In this document: in pieces, positions 9,384 to 18,653 of the stretch
Position numbering within the stretch: position 1 is the stretch's first letter
How the letters are laid out: every line of letters begins with the position of its first letter
Source of the DNA: Mesorhizobium sp. NZP2077
GTDB lineage: Bacteria > Pseudomonadota > Alphaproteobacteria > Rhizobiales > Rhizobiaceae
Direction of reading: 5' to 3'
Assembly (NCBI RefSeq): GCF_013170805.1
Contig: NZ_CP051293.1
Coordinates: 496,001-560,000 of the forward strand
DNA: 64,000 bases
The notes under the pieces: model-generated
What the model saw: only the letters and a program-made list of their open reading frames with translations
Databases searched by the model: none
What the model was told of the DNA's origin: nothing
Translations under genes and position numbers: made by a program

Positions 9384-9983
9384 ATGAGCAAGCTAGGCGC
9401 GGACGATGGCTATTCGGCCTATGAAGACAGCTGGCGCATGGGTCTTCTGCTCGTCCTTGGCCTGCTCATCTTCCAGGCCGGGGCTCTCTATGGCATGGGC
9501 CGGACACCGATCTGCACCTGCGGCTATGTGAAACTCTGGCATGGCGTGGTGAACAGTTCGGAGAATTCCCAACACATTACCGACTGGTACACCTTCTCGC
9601 ACATCATCCATGGCTTCCTGTTCTATGCGCTAACAAGGTTCCTGTTCCCGCGTTCGCCGATCGGCTTGCGGCTGGCTTTCGCCGTTCTCATCGAGGGCGG
9701 CTGGGAGTTGCTCGAGAACAGTCCCTTCATCATCGACCGCTACCGCGCCGGTACCATCTCGCTCGACTATTACGGCGACAGCATCATCAATTCGGTGTCC
9801 GACACACTGGCCATGGTGCTGGGATTTGTGATGGCGCGCAGGCTACCTATATGGGTGATCGTCAGCCTCGCCATCCTTTTCGAACTGGGTACCGGCTATC
9901 TTATCCGGGACAATCTGACACTCAACGTGATCATGCTGCTGCATCCGTTCGAGGCCATCAAGCAGTGGCAAAGTGGAATTTAG
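9384..9983 (+). CDS. DUF2585 (UPF0314) membrane protein
   Basis: A 199-residue membrane protein with about four to five hydrophobic segments. Distinctive conserved blocks are [37 protein letters not shown] and [13 protein letters not shown], which match the UPF0314 family found mainly in Rhizobiales. The ATG at 9384 lies 4 bases after the preceding stop. The frame's earlier start (9351) would overlap the acetyltransferase. It is located directly before hslU in the same direction. Function is unknown. Confidence 0.85.
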   Translation: MSKLGADDGYSAYEDSWRMGLLLVLGLLIFQAGALYGMGRTPICTCGYVKLWHGVVNSSENSQHITDWYTFSHIIHGFLFYALTRFLFPRSPIGLRLAFAVLIEGGWELLENSPFIIDRYRAGTISLDYYGDSIINSVSDTLAMVLGFVMARRLPIWVIVSLAILFELGTGYLIRDNLTLNVIMLLHPFEAIKQWQSGI

Positions 9984-9987
9984 TGAT

Positions 9988-11301
9988 ATGAGCACCTTTT
10001 CTCCCCGCGAAATCGTTTCGGAACTCGACCGCTTCATCATCGGCCAGAAGGACGCCAAGCGCGCCGTGGCCATCGCCTTGCGCAACCGCTGGCGCCGCCA
10101 GCAGCTGGAAGGCCAGATGCGCGAAGAGGTGATGCCGAAGAACATCCTGATGATCGGGCCGACGGGCGTCGGCAAGACCGAGATCTCGCGCCGCCTGGCG
10201 CGTCTGGCCGGTGCGCCTTTCGTCAAGGTCGAGGCGACCAAGTTCACCGAGGTCGGCTATGTCGGCCGTGACGTCGAGCAGATCATCCGCGACCTGGTCG
10301 AGATCGCCATTGGCCTGGTGCGCGAAAAGATGCGCGAGGACGTCAAGGCGCGCGCCCACGTCAACGCCGAGGAACGCGTGCTGGAAGCACTGGTCGGCAA
10401 GACGGCAAGCCCGGCGACGCGCGACAGTTTCCGCAAGAAGCTGCGCGACGGCGAACTCGATGACAAGGAGATCGAGATCGAAGTGGCCGACACCGGCACT
10501 GGCGGTATGCCCGGATTCGAGATTCCCGGCATGCCGGGCGCCAATATCGGTGTGCTAAACATCAACGACATGCTGTCGAAGGCGATGGGTGGCAAGAAAA
10601 CCAAGTCGCGCAAGACGACCGTCAAGGAATCCTACGCGCTGCTGGTCAATGACGAGTCCGACAAGCTGCTCGACCAGGACGAAGTGGTGCGGCGGGCACT
10701 CGATGCGACGGAGAATGACGGCATCGTCTTCCTCGACGAGATCGACAAGATCGCGTCGCGCGAAGGCGGCATGGGCGCCGGCGTCTCTCGCGAAGGCGTG
10801 CAGCGCGACCTGCTGCCGCTGATCGAGGGCACCACGGTGGCGACCAAATACGGGCCGTTGAAGACGGATCACATCCTGTTCATCGCTTCCGGCGCCTTCC
10901 ATGTCTCGAAGCCGTCCGACCTGCTGCCGGAATTGCAGGGCCGCCTGCCTATCCGCGTCGAGTTGCGCGCGTTGGAGAAGGACGATTTCGTCCGCATCCT
11001 GACCGAGACGGAAGCCAGCCTGATCAAGCAGTACATCGCGCTGATGAAGACCGAAGGCGTCGACCTGACCTTCACCGACGACGCCATCGATTCGCTGGCC
11101 GGCATTGCCGTCGACCTCAATGCCAGCGTCGAGAACATCGGCGCCAGGCGGCTGCAGACGGTGATGGAGCGGGTGCTGGACGAGATTTCGTATGATGCGC
11201 CCGACCGCAACGGCACATCGGTCACCATCGACGCAGCCTATGTGGAAAAGCACGTCGGCGATCTGTCGCGAAACACAGATTTGTCGCGATTTATCCTTTA
11301 A
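9988..11301 (+). CDS. hslU: HslU (ClpY) ATPase subunit
   Basis: AAA+ unfoldase that feeds proteins to HslV. The 437-residue protein has Walker A GPTGVGKT (57-64), the I-domain inserted after it, Walker [11 protein letters not shown] and sensor regions GRLPIRVEL and [13 protein letters not shown]. The C terminus LSRFIL matches the HslU tail that docks into HslV. The ATG at 9988 gives the family N terminus [14 protein letters not shown]. It lies 4 bases after the DUF2585 gene. Confidence 0.97.
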   Translation: MSTFSPREIVSELDRFIIGQKDAKRAVAIALRNRWRRQQLEGQMREEVMPKNILMIGPTGVGKTEISRRLARLAGAPFVKVEATKFTEVGYVGRDVEQIIRDLVEIAIGLVREKMREDVKARAHVNAEERVLEALVGKTASPATRDSFRKKLRDGELDDKEIEIEVADTGTGGMPGFEIPGMPGANIGVLNINDMLSKAMGGKKTKSRKTTVKESYALLVNDESDKLLDQDEVVRRALDATENDGIVFLDEIDKIASREGGMGAGVSREGVQRDLLPLIEGTTVATKYGPLKTDHILFIASGAFHVSKPSDLLPELQGRLPIRVELRALEKDDFVRILTETEASLIKQYIALMKTEGVDLTFTDDAIDSLAGIAVDLNASVENIGARRLQTVMERVLDEISYDAPDRNGTSVTIDAAYVEKHVGDLSRNTDLSRFIL

Positions 11302-11305
11302 ACAA

Positions 11306-11328
11306 CGGCGCCGGCTGGTCCGGCGCCG
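11306..11328 (+). terminator. GC-rich hairpin after hslU
   Basis: The stem CGGCGCCGG / CCGGCGCCG (9 bp, perfect) with loop CTGGT starts 5 bases after the hslU stop. There is no U-tract, so it may act as a weak terminator or an mRNA 3'-end stabiliser. Confidence 0.5.
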
Positions 11329-11534
11329 GTTCAGGCAACGACTTCCGGCAGAACAAGCATGTGTGGCCAGATAGTACCATCTGGCCACCTTTCGTCTTGG
11401 TGGGCTAAGGGGCGCTCTCGACTCAACCCTGAGCACTACCCTAGTTTGCGCGGCAATTCTCGATCTCTGGTTTGACGCACTTCCGGACGGAAATCCGTTT
11501 CATACTTTTCCTGAAATTGCTTGGGCGGCGGCGC

Positions 11535-12494
11535 ATGAAAAAACTGATCCTGGTCATTCTCGGCTTGACGCTGGCGGCGACGCTGTTCGCCGCCGATGCG
11601 GCGACATTGGTGCCGGCGGGGAACCGAAACGCCGAGCAGCCCGACATTCCAGGCGCTTCGAGCCGGCGCACGCAGGCGACCAACACCACCTTCCAGGCGA
11701 AATACCGCAAGGTCTATGCCTTGCTGCAGAACGACACCGATCTGCGCGGCAAGATCAAGAAGGCTGCCGCCGCCTACGGCATCGATCCGATGCACATTGT
11801 CGGCGCCATCGTCGGCGAGCACACCTACAATGTCGACGCCTATGACCGGCTGCAGACCTACTACGTCAAGGCGATCTCCTATCTCTCCAGCAAGCTGTCC
11901 TTCGCCTATGACGGCGAGGACATCACCGATTTCGTGCAGCGCCCGGAATTCAAGAAATGCGCAGCAATGTCCGACAGTTACGATCTGTGGGAATGCCGCG
12001 AGCAGGTGTGGAACCATGCGTTTCGCGGCAAGAATGTTGGCGGCGAGGACTTCCCCGACGACCGTTTCGGCGCCACCTTCTTCCAGCCTTACTATGCCGG
12101 TCAGACTTTTGGGCTTGGCCAGTTGAACCCGCTCACCGCCCTGCAGATGAGCGATCTCGTGCACAAGGTGTCGGGCCTGCCGAAGCTCGATGTCGGCGAC
12201 CCCAATTCGGTCTACAAGACCATCATGGATCCGGACCTGACCTTGCCCTATGTCGCCGCGACGATCCGGAAATCGATCGATGCCTACAAGAGCATTGCCG
12301 GCTTCGACATTTCCGGCAATCCCGGACTGACCGCCACCCTCTACAATGTCGGCAATCCGGAACAGCGCGCCTATGCGCTGAAAGCGGAGAACGACAAGCG
12401 CCGCGCCGCCGGCGAACAGGCCAAACTGCCGGAAGAGAATTATTACGGCTGGCTGGTCAACGACAAGCTGCCGGAGCTCAAGGCGCTATTTTAG
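11535..12494 (+). CDS. DUF1402-family exported protein
   Basis: A 319-residue protein with an N-terminal signal (MKKLILVILGLTLAATLFAADA). The body resembles a lysozyme-like or transglycosylase-like helical fold: YGIDPMHIVGAIVGEHTYN has the family's Glu near the start of the domain, and FGLGQLNPLTALQMSDLVH recalls the GxGxxQ motif of soluble transglycosylases. DUF1402 is found almost only in alphaproteobacteria. A peptidoglycan role is an inference from these motifs. The ATG at 11535 is chosen because it begins the signal peptide. The gene is probably monocistronic. Confidence 0.8.
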   Translation: MKKLILVILGLTLAATLFAADAATLVPAGNRNAEQPDIPGASSRRTQATNTTFQAKYRKVYALLQNDTDLRGKIKKAAAAYGIDPMHIVGAIVGEHTYNVDAYDRLQTYYVKAISYLSSKLSFAYDGEDITDFVQRPEFKKCAAMSDSYDLWECREQVWNHAFRGKNVGGEDFPDDRFGATFFQPYYAGQTFGLGQLNPLTALQMSDLVHKVSGLPKLDVGDPNSVYKTIMDPDLTLPYVAATIRKSIDAYKSIAGFDISGNPGLTATLYNVGNPEQRAYALKAENDKRRAAGEQAKLPEENYYGWLVNDKLPELKALF

Positions 12495-12508
12495 GACTCA
12501 GATCGGCT

Positions 12509-13747
12509 TCAGGCCGCCAGCAACGACTTCAGCTTGACGGCCTGTGATCCCAGCGCCTCCGGCGCCGGCTTGGCCCGCTTGCCGATCAGCATTTCGGCCA
12601 GCCGGGTGTCGCGCGCGACCGCATTGCCGGGACCGATGCCGCTGGCCGCCACGAGCCTGCCGTCCTCGGCCAGATGGAAGAGGATGAAAGCGCCGTCGCC
12701 GAGATCGCGGCGCACGGTGCCGCGGCCTTCGTCCGAGAGTCCGGCGATCTGGAGGCTCAACCCATACTGATCCGACCAGAACCACGGCACCGCGGCATGC
12801 GCCTCGGCGGCGCCGAGCATGTTTTTCGCCGCCAGCGCGCCCTGTTCCTGCGCATTGCGCCAGGCCTCCAGCCGCACGCGGCGTCCGCCATAGACGGCAA
12901 GCGGGAACGAACAGCAGTCGCCGGCGGCAAAAATGTCGGGATCGCTGCTGCGCAGCTCGGCATCGACAGCGATGCCGTTGTCGATGGTCAGGCCGGCTTC
13001 GGCCGCCAGCCCGGTCACCGGCACGGCGCCAATGCCGATAATGGCAAAGTCGGCTGATATTTCGCGCCCGCCGGAAAGCGCTATGCGCACTTGGCTGCCG
13101 TCGTCGGCGATGGTGGCAATGCCTTGGCCGCACACTATGTCGACGCCTTCGGCGACATGCGCCTGATGGATGACTTCGGCGATCTCGGCCGGCACGCCGC
13201 GCATCAGGATGCGCGGCTGCGCCTCGATGACGGTGACCGCAGCGCCGAGCTTGCGGGCCGCGGCGGCGAGTTCGAGACCGATGAAGCCGCCCCCGATGAC
13301 GGCAATGCGGTTGCCGGGGCCGAGATGGGCGCGGATTGCCAGCGCATCGGCAAAGGTCCTGAGATAGACGCAGCGCGCGCCAAGACCCGGCATCGGCAGC
13401 TTGCGCGGGGCCGAGCCGGTGGCCAGCAGCAGCTTGTCGTAGGCAAGCACCGAACCATCCGCCAGGCGCACCCTATGCACCGCGCGATCGATCGCCACGG
13501 CCTGGATGGAATGGATATGCCGGATCGATTTCTCGGCCAGGATCGCGTCGCTGGCGATCGCCTTGATTTCAGGCGCGTCGCTGATCATCGCGTCCTTGGA
13601 CAGCGGCGGTCGCTCGTAGGGCAGATGCGGCTCGTCGCCGACCAGCGTCACCGGCCCGTCATAGCCGAGATCACGCAGCGTGAGTGCCGCTCGCCCGCCG
13701 CATTCGCCGGCGCCGATGATGACCATGCCGCGCGCCATCTCAGTCAT
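12509..13747 (-). CDS. FAD-dependent ferredoxin reductase
   Basis: NAD(P)H:ferredoxin-type reductase of the pyridine nucleotide-disulphide family (BphA4/RhlB-like). The 412-residue protein has an FAD GxGxxG motif IIGAGECGGR near residue 10, the family block PYERPPLSKD, a second nucleotide-binding motif VIGGGFIGLE near residue 150, and FAAGDCCSFP, which contacts FAD. A C-terminal reductase domain follows. It overlaps the Rieske ferredoxin gene by 4 bases and lies in line with the desaturase gene. It most likely passes electrons from NAD(P)H to the Rieske protein and then to the desaturase. An internal start at MARGMVIIG is possible. Confidence 0.88.
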   Translation of the reverse strand: MTEMARGMVIIGAGECGGRAALTLRDLGYDGPVTLVGDEPHLPYERPPLSKDAMISDAPEIKAIASDAILAEKSIRHIHSIQAVAIDRAVHRVRLADGSVLAYDKLLLATGSAPRKLPMPGLGARCVYLRTFADALAIRAHLGPGNRIAVIGGGFIGLELAAAARKLGAAVTVIEAQPRILMRGVPAEIAEVIHQAHVAEGVDIVCGQGIATIADDGSQVRIALSGGREISADFAIIGIGAVPVTGLAAEAGLTIDNGIAVDAELRSSDPDIFAAGDCCSFPLAVYGGRRVRLEAWRNAQEQGALAAKNMLGAAEAHAAVPWFWSDQYGLSLQIAGLSDEGRGTVRRDLGDGAFILFHLAEDGRLVAASGIGPGNAVARDTRLAEMLIGKRAKPAPEALGSQAVKLKSLLAA

Positions 13748-14058
13748 CCGATCTGAATCAGGACTTTGCCGGCATCGACCTTGACGGGATAAGTTTTCAG
13801 ATTGACGCAGACCGGTGCGCCGCGGGCATCACCCGTCTTGTAGTTGAAGCGGCCATTGTGCTTGGGGCATTCGATAATGTCGTCCATCACCAGACCGTCG
13901 GCGAGATGCACCTTCTCATGCGTGCAGAGTCCGTCCGTGGCGAAAAATTCGTCGTCGGGGCTGCGATAGATGGCGAAGGTGCGCCCGCCATGATCGAAGC
14001 GCATCACGTCTTCGTCATCGATGTCATCGGCAGCACAGGCCTCGACCCAGTCGCTCAT
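13744..14058 (-). CDS. Rieske [2Fe-2S] ferredoxin
   Basis: A 104-residue soluble Rieske ferredoxin. The cluster ligands are Cys45 and His47 (LCTHEKVHL) and Cys64 and His67 (ECPKHNGRF), the C-x-H and C-x2-H pattern of aromatic-oxygenase ferredoxins. There is no signal or membrane segment, so it is cytosolic. It lies between the desaturase gene (30 bases upstream) and the reductase gene (4-base overlap), so it probably shuttles electrons between the two products. Confidence 0.92.
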   Translation of the reverse strand: MSDWVEACAADDIDDEDVMRFDHGGRTFAIYRSPDDEFFATDGLCTHEKVHLADGLVMDDIIECPKHNGRFNYKTGDARGAPVCVNLKTYPVKVDAGKVLIQIG

Positions 14059-14088
14059 TCAGTCCTCCCATAAATCAGTATGGCACGA

Positions 14089-15180
14089 TCATTCCGCCGC
14101 AGCGGCAACGGCATCGCCATGGAATTCCTCGCGGTACGGCCTGGCGGTCGGCGGCAGTTCGCGCTTGAGGAAATAGTCCTCGTTGCGCAGCTGGCGCAGG
14201 AAGGCCGGGATCATCTCGCGGTAGCCGGCCAGGATCGACGGCGTCGGCGCCGGCAAATCATGCTTGATCAGCGCATGCAGCTTCGGCAGCGCGTGATAGG
14301 GCACCATCGGGAACATGTGATGTTCCACATGATAGTTCATGTTCCAGTAGATGAAGCGGCTGATCGGGTTCATGTAGACGGTGCGGCTGTTCAGCCGATG
14401 GTCGAGGACATTGTCGGCCAGACCACCATGCTGCAGCAGGCCGACCATGACGTGATGCCAGGCGCCATAGAGACGGGGCAGGCCGACCAGCATCAGCGGC
14501 AGGAATGAACCGAAGTACAGCGCCAGCGCGATGGTTGCGGCATAGATTGCGGTCCAGATGCGGGCAATGCGGATCGCCTTGGGCTGTTCCTGCTCGGGAA
14601 TGAAGGTCTTTTCGGCCGGGCTGATGTTGCCGACGGCGTTGCGCAGCATGTCCGACATCGCATGCCAGGCATCGAGCACGCCGACGAAGCCGAGGGCGGC
14701 GCGAGCCAGGTCCGGCGGCCGCATGACCGAGATTTCCGGGTCGCGGCCGACGATGATGGTGTCGGTGTGATGGCGCGTATGGCTCCAGCGCCAGGTCACC
14801 GGATTGCGCATGATCATGAAGCAGGCGATCTGATAGACCGCATCATTCATCCATTGCGTCCGGAACGCCGTGCCGTGGCCGCATTCGTGCCAGCGTGAAT
14901 CGGTGGAGGAGCCGTAGAGAACGCCATAGACGAAGAAGAACGGCACGCACCACCAGCTGCCCCACAACAAGGCGCCACCGGCGCCGCTGACGACCAGCGC
15001 GGCAATCCAGATCGCCGTGTCGCGGATCGCCGGTCCGTCGGAGCGCTGCATCAGCTCCTTCATCTGCTTGCGGGGAATGTCGGTGTGATACCACTCAGCC
15101 GCCGACAGGCCGTTCTCCACGGCGAGCTTGGCGTCGCGGCCGGTCAGGCTGTAGTCACGCCGGGACGGCGTTGTGGACAT
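14089..15180 (-). CDS. membrane fatty-acid desaturase/hydroxylase family protein
   Basis: Integral membrane di-iron oxygenase of the fatty-acid desaturase superfamily, 363 residues. The three His boxes are HECGH (98-102), HTRHH (134-138) and HVEHH (284-288). Hydrophobic segments lie around residues 55-95, 115-125 and 205-235. The substrate could be an acyl lipid, a carotenoid or another lipid and cannot be read from the sequence. The ATG at 15180 is used because the longer frame adds a non-conserved stretch overlapping the regulatory region. It is the first gene of a three-gene unit with Rieske ferredoxin and reductase, divergent from a LacI-type regulator gene 169 bases away. Confidence 0.88.
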   Translation of the reverse strand: MSTTPSRRDYSLTGRDAKLAVENGLSAAEWYHTDIPRKQMKELMQRSDGPAIRDTAIWIAALVVSGAGGALLWGSWWCVPFFFVYGVLYGSSTDSRWHECGHGTAFRTQWMNDAVYQIACFMIMRNPVTWRWSHTRHHTDTIIVGRDPEISVMRPPDLARAALGFVGVLDAWHAMSDMLRNAVGNISPAEKTFIPEQEQPKAIRIARIWTAIYAATIALALYFGSFLPLMLVGLPRLYGAWHHVMVGLLQHGGLADNVLDHRLNSRTVYMNPISRFIYWNMNYHVEHHMFPMVPYHALPKLHALIKHDLPAPTPSILAGYREMIPAFLRQLRNEDYFLKRELPPTARPYREEFHGDAVAAAAE

Positions 15181-15263
15181 GATTGCCTCCCTCGGCAAGA
15201 GCATCAGCCAGAGCAAATGCCCGCCAGCCCTTTACCTTGAGGCTCCAGAAATAGCGCAAGCGA

Positions 15264-15310
15264 ATGATAGACTCAACATCACAAAGATAGTTTCTATCAT
15301 TTCCTATCAG
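15264..15310. promoter_or_regulatory. candidate operator: clustered GATAG/CTATC repeats
   Basis: In the interval shared by the desaturase unit and the LacI-type gene there is a perfect palindrome GATAG-TTT-CTATC (15286-15298). It is flanked by ATGATAG (15264-15270) and CTATCAG (15304-15310), giving four half-sites of the same word. LacI-family proteins bind short palindromes near their own gene, so this is a reasonable operator for the regulator encoded at 15350. Confidence 0.5.
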
Positions 15311-15349
15311 AATGATGTAGGAACGCTCGAACACTGCATTGAGGCGAGC

Positions 15350-16381
15350 ATGGCGAAACGGCCGACCATATCAGATCTGGCGCGCATCTCCGGCGTCAGT
15401 GTTGCCACGGTGGACCGCGTGCTCAACAGCCGCCTGCCGGTGCGCCAGGACACGGCGCGCCGCGTCTACGAGGCAGCGACCGAGATCGGCTACCACGCCG
15501 CAGGGCTGATCAAGCAGCGGATGCGCCATGAATTGCCCGAGTATCGGCTCGGCTTCCTGCTGCTGCGGGGCAATTATGTCTTCTACAGCGAGTTCGCCCG
15601 TGAGCTTGAACTGGCCATGACGCGATCGCCCCGCTTTCGCGGCGTCGCCATCATCGATTTTGCCGACTCGCTGGCGCCCGACGAGATCGTCGAGCGCGCG
15701 CGCAAACTGGCGACCAAGTGCCGGGCCGTGGCGCTGGTCGGGCCGGATCACCCGACACTGACGGTCGCGGTCGAGGAGATGAAAGGAAAAGGGCTGCCGG
15801 TGTTTTCCCTGCTGTCCGACTTTGCCGCCGGCATTCGCGAAGGCTATGTCGGCCTCGACAACCGCAAGGTCGGCCGTACCGCGGCCTGGATGATCTCGAA
15901 GGCGGCGAAACGGCCTGGCAAGGTCGCGCTGTTCGTCGGCAGTCACCGTTTCCACGGGCACGAGCTGCGCGAGATCGGCTTTCGCTCCTTCTTTCGCGAA
16001 CAGGCACCGGACTTCACCTTGCTGGAAACGCTGGTCAATCTCGAGGCCAACCAGATCACGCAAGACACGTTGCTCGAGCTTCTTGATCGCCATCCGGATC
16101 TGGTCGGCTGTTACGTCGCCGGCGGCGGCATGGAAGGCGCGGTCGCGGCTCTGCGGCAAGCCAAGCCGGCCGAGATGCCGGCGGTTATCTGCAACGAGAT
16201 CACGGCGGTGTCGCGCTCGGCGCTGGCCGATAACATCCTGACGATGGTGATTTCCACGCCGCTGGCGGCCCTTTGCCGCGAACTGGTCGACCTGATGGCG
16301 CATGCCATCGAGACAGGTGCCGCGAACGCGCCTGGCCAGACCTTTCTGCCGTTCGACATCTATCTGCCCGAGAATATCTAA
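15350..16381 (+). CDS. LacI-family transcriptional regulator
   Basis: A 343-residue regulator. The N-terminal HTH (PTISDLARISGVSVATVDRVLN) is the LacI type. A hinge and a periplasmic-binding-protein-like effector domain of about 280 residues follow (LGFLLLRGNYVFYSEFARELE, VGPDHPTLTVAVEEMKGKGLPV, VGLDNRKVGRTAAWMI). The ligand is probably a sugar or polyol by family. The ATG at 15350 places the HTH at the N terminus, as the family requires. It is divergent from the desaturase-Rieske-reductase genes, which it may control. The glycosyltransferase-like gene downstream may be a separate unit. Confidence 0.9.
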   Translation: MAKRPTISDLARISGVSVATVDRVLNSRLPVRQDTARRVYEAATEIGYHAAGLIKQRMRHELPEYRLGFLLLRGNYVFYSEFARELELAMTRSPRFRGVAIIDFADSLAPDEIVERARKLATKCRAVALVGPDHPTLTVAVEEMKGKGLPVFSLLSDFAAGIREGYVGLDNRKVGRTAAWMISKAAKRPGKVALFVGSHRFHGHELREIGFRSFFREQAPDFTLLETLVNLEANQITQDTLLELLDRHPDLVGCYVAGGGMEGAVAALRQAKPAEMPAVICNEITAVSRSALADNILTMVISTPLAALCRELVDLMAHAIETGAANAPGQTFLPFDIYLPENI

Positions 16382-16452
16382 CGATGCTCTTGCGCCGTCA
16401 GGCATCGCCCAGTTGAGTTGACGCAGAATCCGGCCGCCAATATAGACCGCTG

Positions 16453-17244
16453 ATGGGTGAGGACAGGTTCGGGTACATCGCGTTCGGCAAGGACGAGCTC
16501 TATGCTCGCGGGGCGCTCTTCAGCGCCCTTCGACTGTTGCATTATACGCCCGGAGCCAGAATTTCAGTCCTGACCGACCGGCCGGGCGTTTTCGACGGCT
16601 ATCCAATCGAAGCGATCGAGCTTACCGCCAAAGACATGGCCGATATGTCTTTTGGCGATCGGTACATGTTTGGCATCAAGGCTGCCGGCATTATCAAATT
16701 ACTGCAGCGTTGCGAGCGGCTGTTTGTCCTGGATACGGACATATATCCGGTAGGCGATATCTCAGGCTGTTTCCGCCGCATCTCCCCTACGACCTCGATC
16801 ATGTACAAGCGTGAGGGGCGTCCGAAGCAAGAATATCGAGGCCTCCGCGGCAAAGGCATTGCTCTTCAGGGCCAGGAGATCACAGGTGATGAGACGATGT
16901 GGGCGAGCGGCGTTCTTGGCGTTCACCATGACAACATTCCGGCGCTAGAGCGGGCATACTCCACCGTCATGAAGGTGCGGGACTTTGTCGGGGTTCACAC
17001 TCCAGAGCAGTTTTGTACAGGCATTGCGCTCTCGCAGGAGGGTCGCTCAATCACACCTCATCATCTGCCCATCCGCAACTACACGACCCGGGGGCGCAAG
17101 CTTTTTGCTCGACAGAGAATTGATGCCTTTTTCGAGCAGACCAGCAGCCTTGGCGTGTCTGAGCAGATCGAGCAGGCGGGGCGTTATCGGGTTTGGCGGG
17201 CGCCGCTGGACCTGTTGATGCAACGGGATATCTGGCACTTCTAG
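16453..17244 (+). CDS. putative glycosyltransferase (GT-A-like), lone gene
   Basis: A 263-residue protein with no signal or membrane segment. It has a GT-A-like layout: an N-terminal part ending before SVLTDRPGVFDGYP, then FVLDTDIYPVGDIS, whose DTD resembles the metal-binding DxD of nucleotide-sugar transferases. The later ETMWASGVLGVHHDN resembles the acceptor region of such proteins. The gene is clearly less GC-rich in feel than its neighbours, with more mixed codons (ATA, TCA, TTT). No clear Shine-Dalgarno sequence precedes the ATG. It is unlinked to other polysaccharide genes, so transfer is possible. Donor and acceptor are unknown. Confidence 0.6.
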   Translation: MGEDRFGYIAFGKDELYARGALFSALRLLHYTPGARISVLTDRPGVFDGYPIEAIELTAKDMADMSFGDRYMFGIKAAGIIKLLQRCERLFVLDTDIYPVGDISGCFRRISPTTSIMYKREGRPKQEYRGLRGKGIALQGQEITGDETMWASGVLGVHHDNIPALERAYSTVMKVRDFVGVHTPEQFCTGIALSQEGRSITPHHLPIRNYTTRGRKLFARQRIDAFFEQTSSLGVSEQIEQAGRYRVWRAPLDLLMQRDIWHF

Positions 17245-17596
17245 GCCACGCGCACTGTCCCGTCGCTGATTTTCCCAGACTTGCCTCGGCTTGGGCCGGC
17301 ACTGGCAAGGCACATACTTGCTCACCCGCCTCGACGTCGTTTCCCCGGCATCGGCCAAAATCGCGCCTCCGGTTTTGGAATCGCCCTTGACGCCTCGTGG
17401 CGAAATGGAATAAATATTTCACCGACTGTACATTTTGGTCCTTTCGTTCCGTAACACCTGTTTTAAGCAGAGGGTTGGCGTTCCAGCAAATGCAGGGAAT
17501 GCGGAACGAGACGGCATCAGGGAGAGATTCCCCGGGGAGATCGGGGATTCCGGATCGATCGGTGCAACCGGACACCAAAAGTGGAGGAGAAATACA
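17245..17596 (+). promoter_or_regulatory. 352-bp regulatory interval before the inositol-type transporter
   Basis: No convincing gene is seen here. A TTGACG element (17387-17392) could be a -35. Just downstream lies GGAA-TAAATA-TTTC (17407-17420), a one-mismatch form of the GGAA-N6-TTCC motif reported for the inositol repressor IolR of Sinorhizobium (from memory). A GGAGGAG-like sequence precedes the ATG at 17597. Confidence 0.5.
17407..17420. promoter_or_regulatory. IolR-like box upstream of the sugar-binding protein gene
   Basis: GGAA-N6-TTTC lies 15 bases downstream of TTGACG, over the presumed -10 region. It has the same single mismatch (TTTC for TTCC) as the second box before iolC at 27418-27431, and a similar place within a promoter. 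A repressor bound here would block transcription of the transporter genes. Confidence 0.5.
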
Positions 17597-18538
17597 ATGA
17601 AGAAACTGCTTTTGGGCGTCGCTTTCGCGGCGCTGATGAGTTCATCGGCCATGGCCGCCAAGATCGGCGTGTCGATGGCCAAGTTCGACGACAACTTCCT
17701 CACCGTGCTGCGCAACGGCATGATCGCGCAGGCCAAGGGCATAAGCGGCGTTGAGCTGCAGGTCGAAGACGCGCAGAACGACGTTGCCAAGCAACTCGAC
17801 CAGATCAAGAATTTCGCCGCTTCGGGCGTCGACGCGATCATCGTCAATCCGGTCGACACTTCGGCCACGCAGGCGATGTCGGACGCTGCCGCTGCCGCCA
17901 AGATCCCGCTGGTCTACGTCAATCGCCAACCGGTCAATGTCGACACGCTGCCGGCCAACCAGGCCTTCGTCGCCTCGAACGAAGCCGATTCCGGCACGCT
18001 CGAGACCAAGGAAGTCTGCCGCCTGTTCAAGGAAGCCGGCAAGAAGGAAGCCAATGTCTATGTGATCATGGGCGAGCTTTCCAATCAGGCAGCCGTGCAG
18101 CGCACCAAGGACATCGAAGAGGTGATCGCCACGCCGGATTGCAGCTTCATCAAGATCATCGACAAGCAGACGTCGAACTGGAACCGCGACGAAGCGCAGA
18201 ACCTGATGACCAACTGGCTGTCGACGGGCAAGAAGTTCGATGGCGTTATCGCCAACAATGACGAAAGCGCCATCGGCGCCATCCAGGCGATGAAGGCCGC
18301 CAACATCGACATGAAGACTGTTGTCGTCGGCGGTGTCGACGCCACCCAGGACGCGCTGGTGGCAATGCAAGCGGGCGATCTTGACGCGACCGTGTTCCAG
18401 GACGCGGCCGGCCAAGGCGCGGGCGCTCTGGATGCAGCGCTCAAGCTGGCCAAGGGCGAGAAGGTCGACCACAAGGTCTACATTCCCTTCCAACTGGTCA
18501 CACCGGCGAACATCGCCAAGTTCCTGAAGAAGAACTGA
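17597..18538 (+). CDS. sugar/inositol ABC transporter substrate-binding protein
   Basis: A 313-residue periplasmic binding protein of the RbsB class (Peripla_BP_4). It has a Sec signal (MKKLLLGVAFAALMSSSAMA) and begins the mature domain at AKIGVSMAKFDDNF. Sugar-site motifs seen are DAIIVNPVDT, NRQPVN and NNDESAIGA. The next genes encode its permease and ATPase, then inositol dehydrogenase. This makes myo-inositol (like Caulobacter IbpA) the likely ligand, by context rather than proof. The ATG at 17597 begins the signal peptide. The longer frame upstream has no coding features. Confidence 0.85.
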   Translation: MKKLLLGVAFAALMSSSAMAAKIGVSMAKFDDNFLTVLRNGMIAQAKGISGVELQVEDAQNDVAKQLDQIKNFAASGVDAIIVNPVDTSATQAMSDAAAAAKIPLVYVNRQPVNVDTLPANQAFVASNEADSGTLETKEVCRLFKEAGKKEANVYVIMGELSNQAAVQRTKDIEEVIATPDCSFIKIIDKQTSNWNRDEAQNLMTNWLSTGKKFDGVIANNDESAIGAIQAMKAANIDMKTVVVGGVDATQDALVAMQAGDLDATVFQDAAGQGAGALDAALKLAKGEKVDHKVYIPFQLVTPANIAKFLKKN

Positions 18539-18653
18539 GTAGCGAACGGTTCGATACAGAGCGGCGCTCTCGACAGAAAGTCAGCGCCGCTCCTGTTTCC
18601 CTCGACGCCGGTAAGGCGGCGAGGGTGAGTGCAGCTGACGGAGGACAGAAAAC

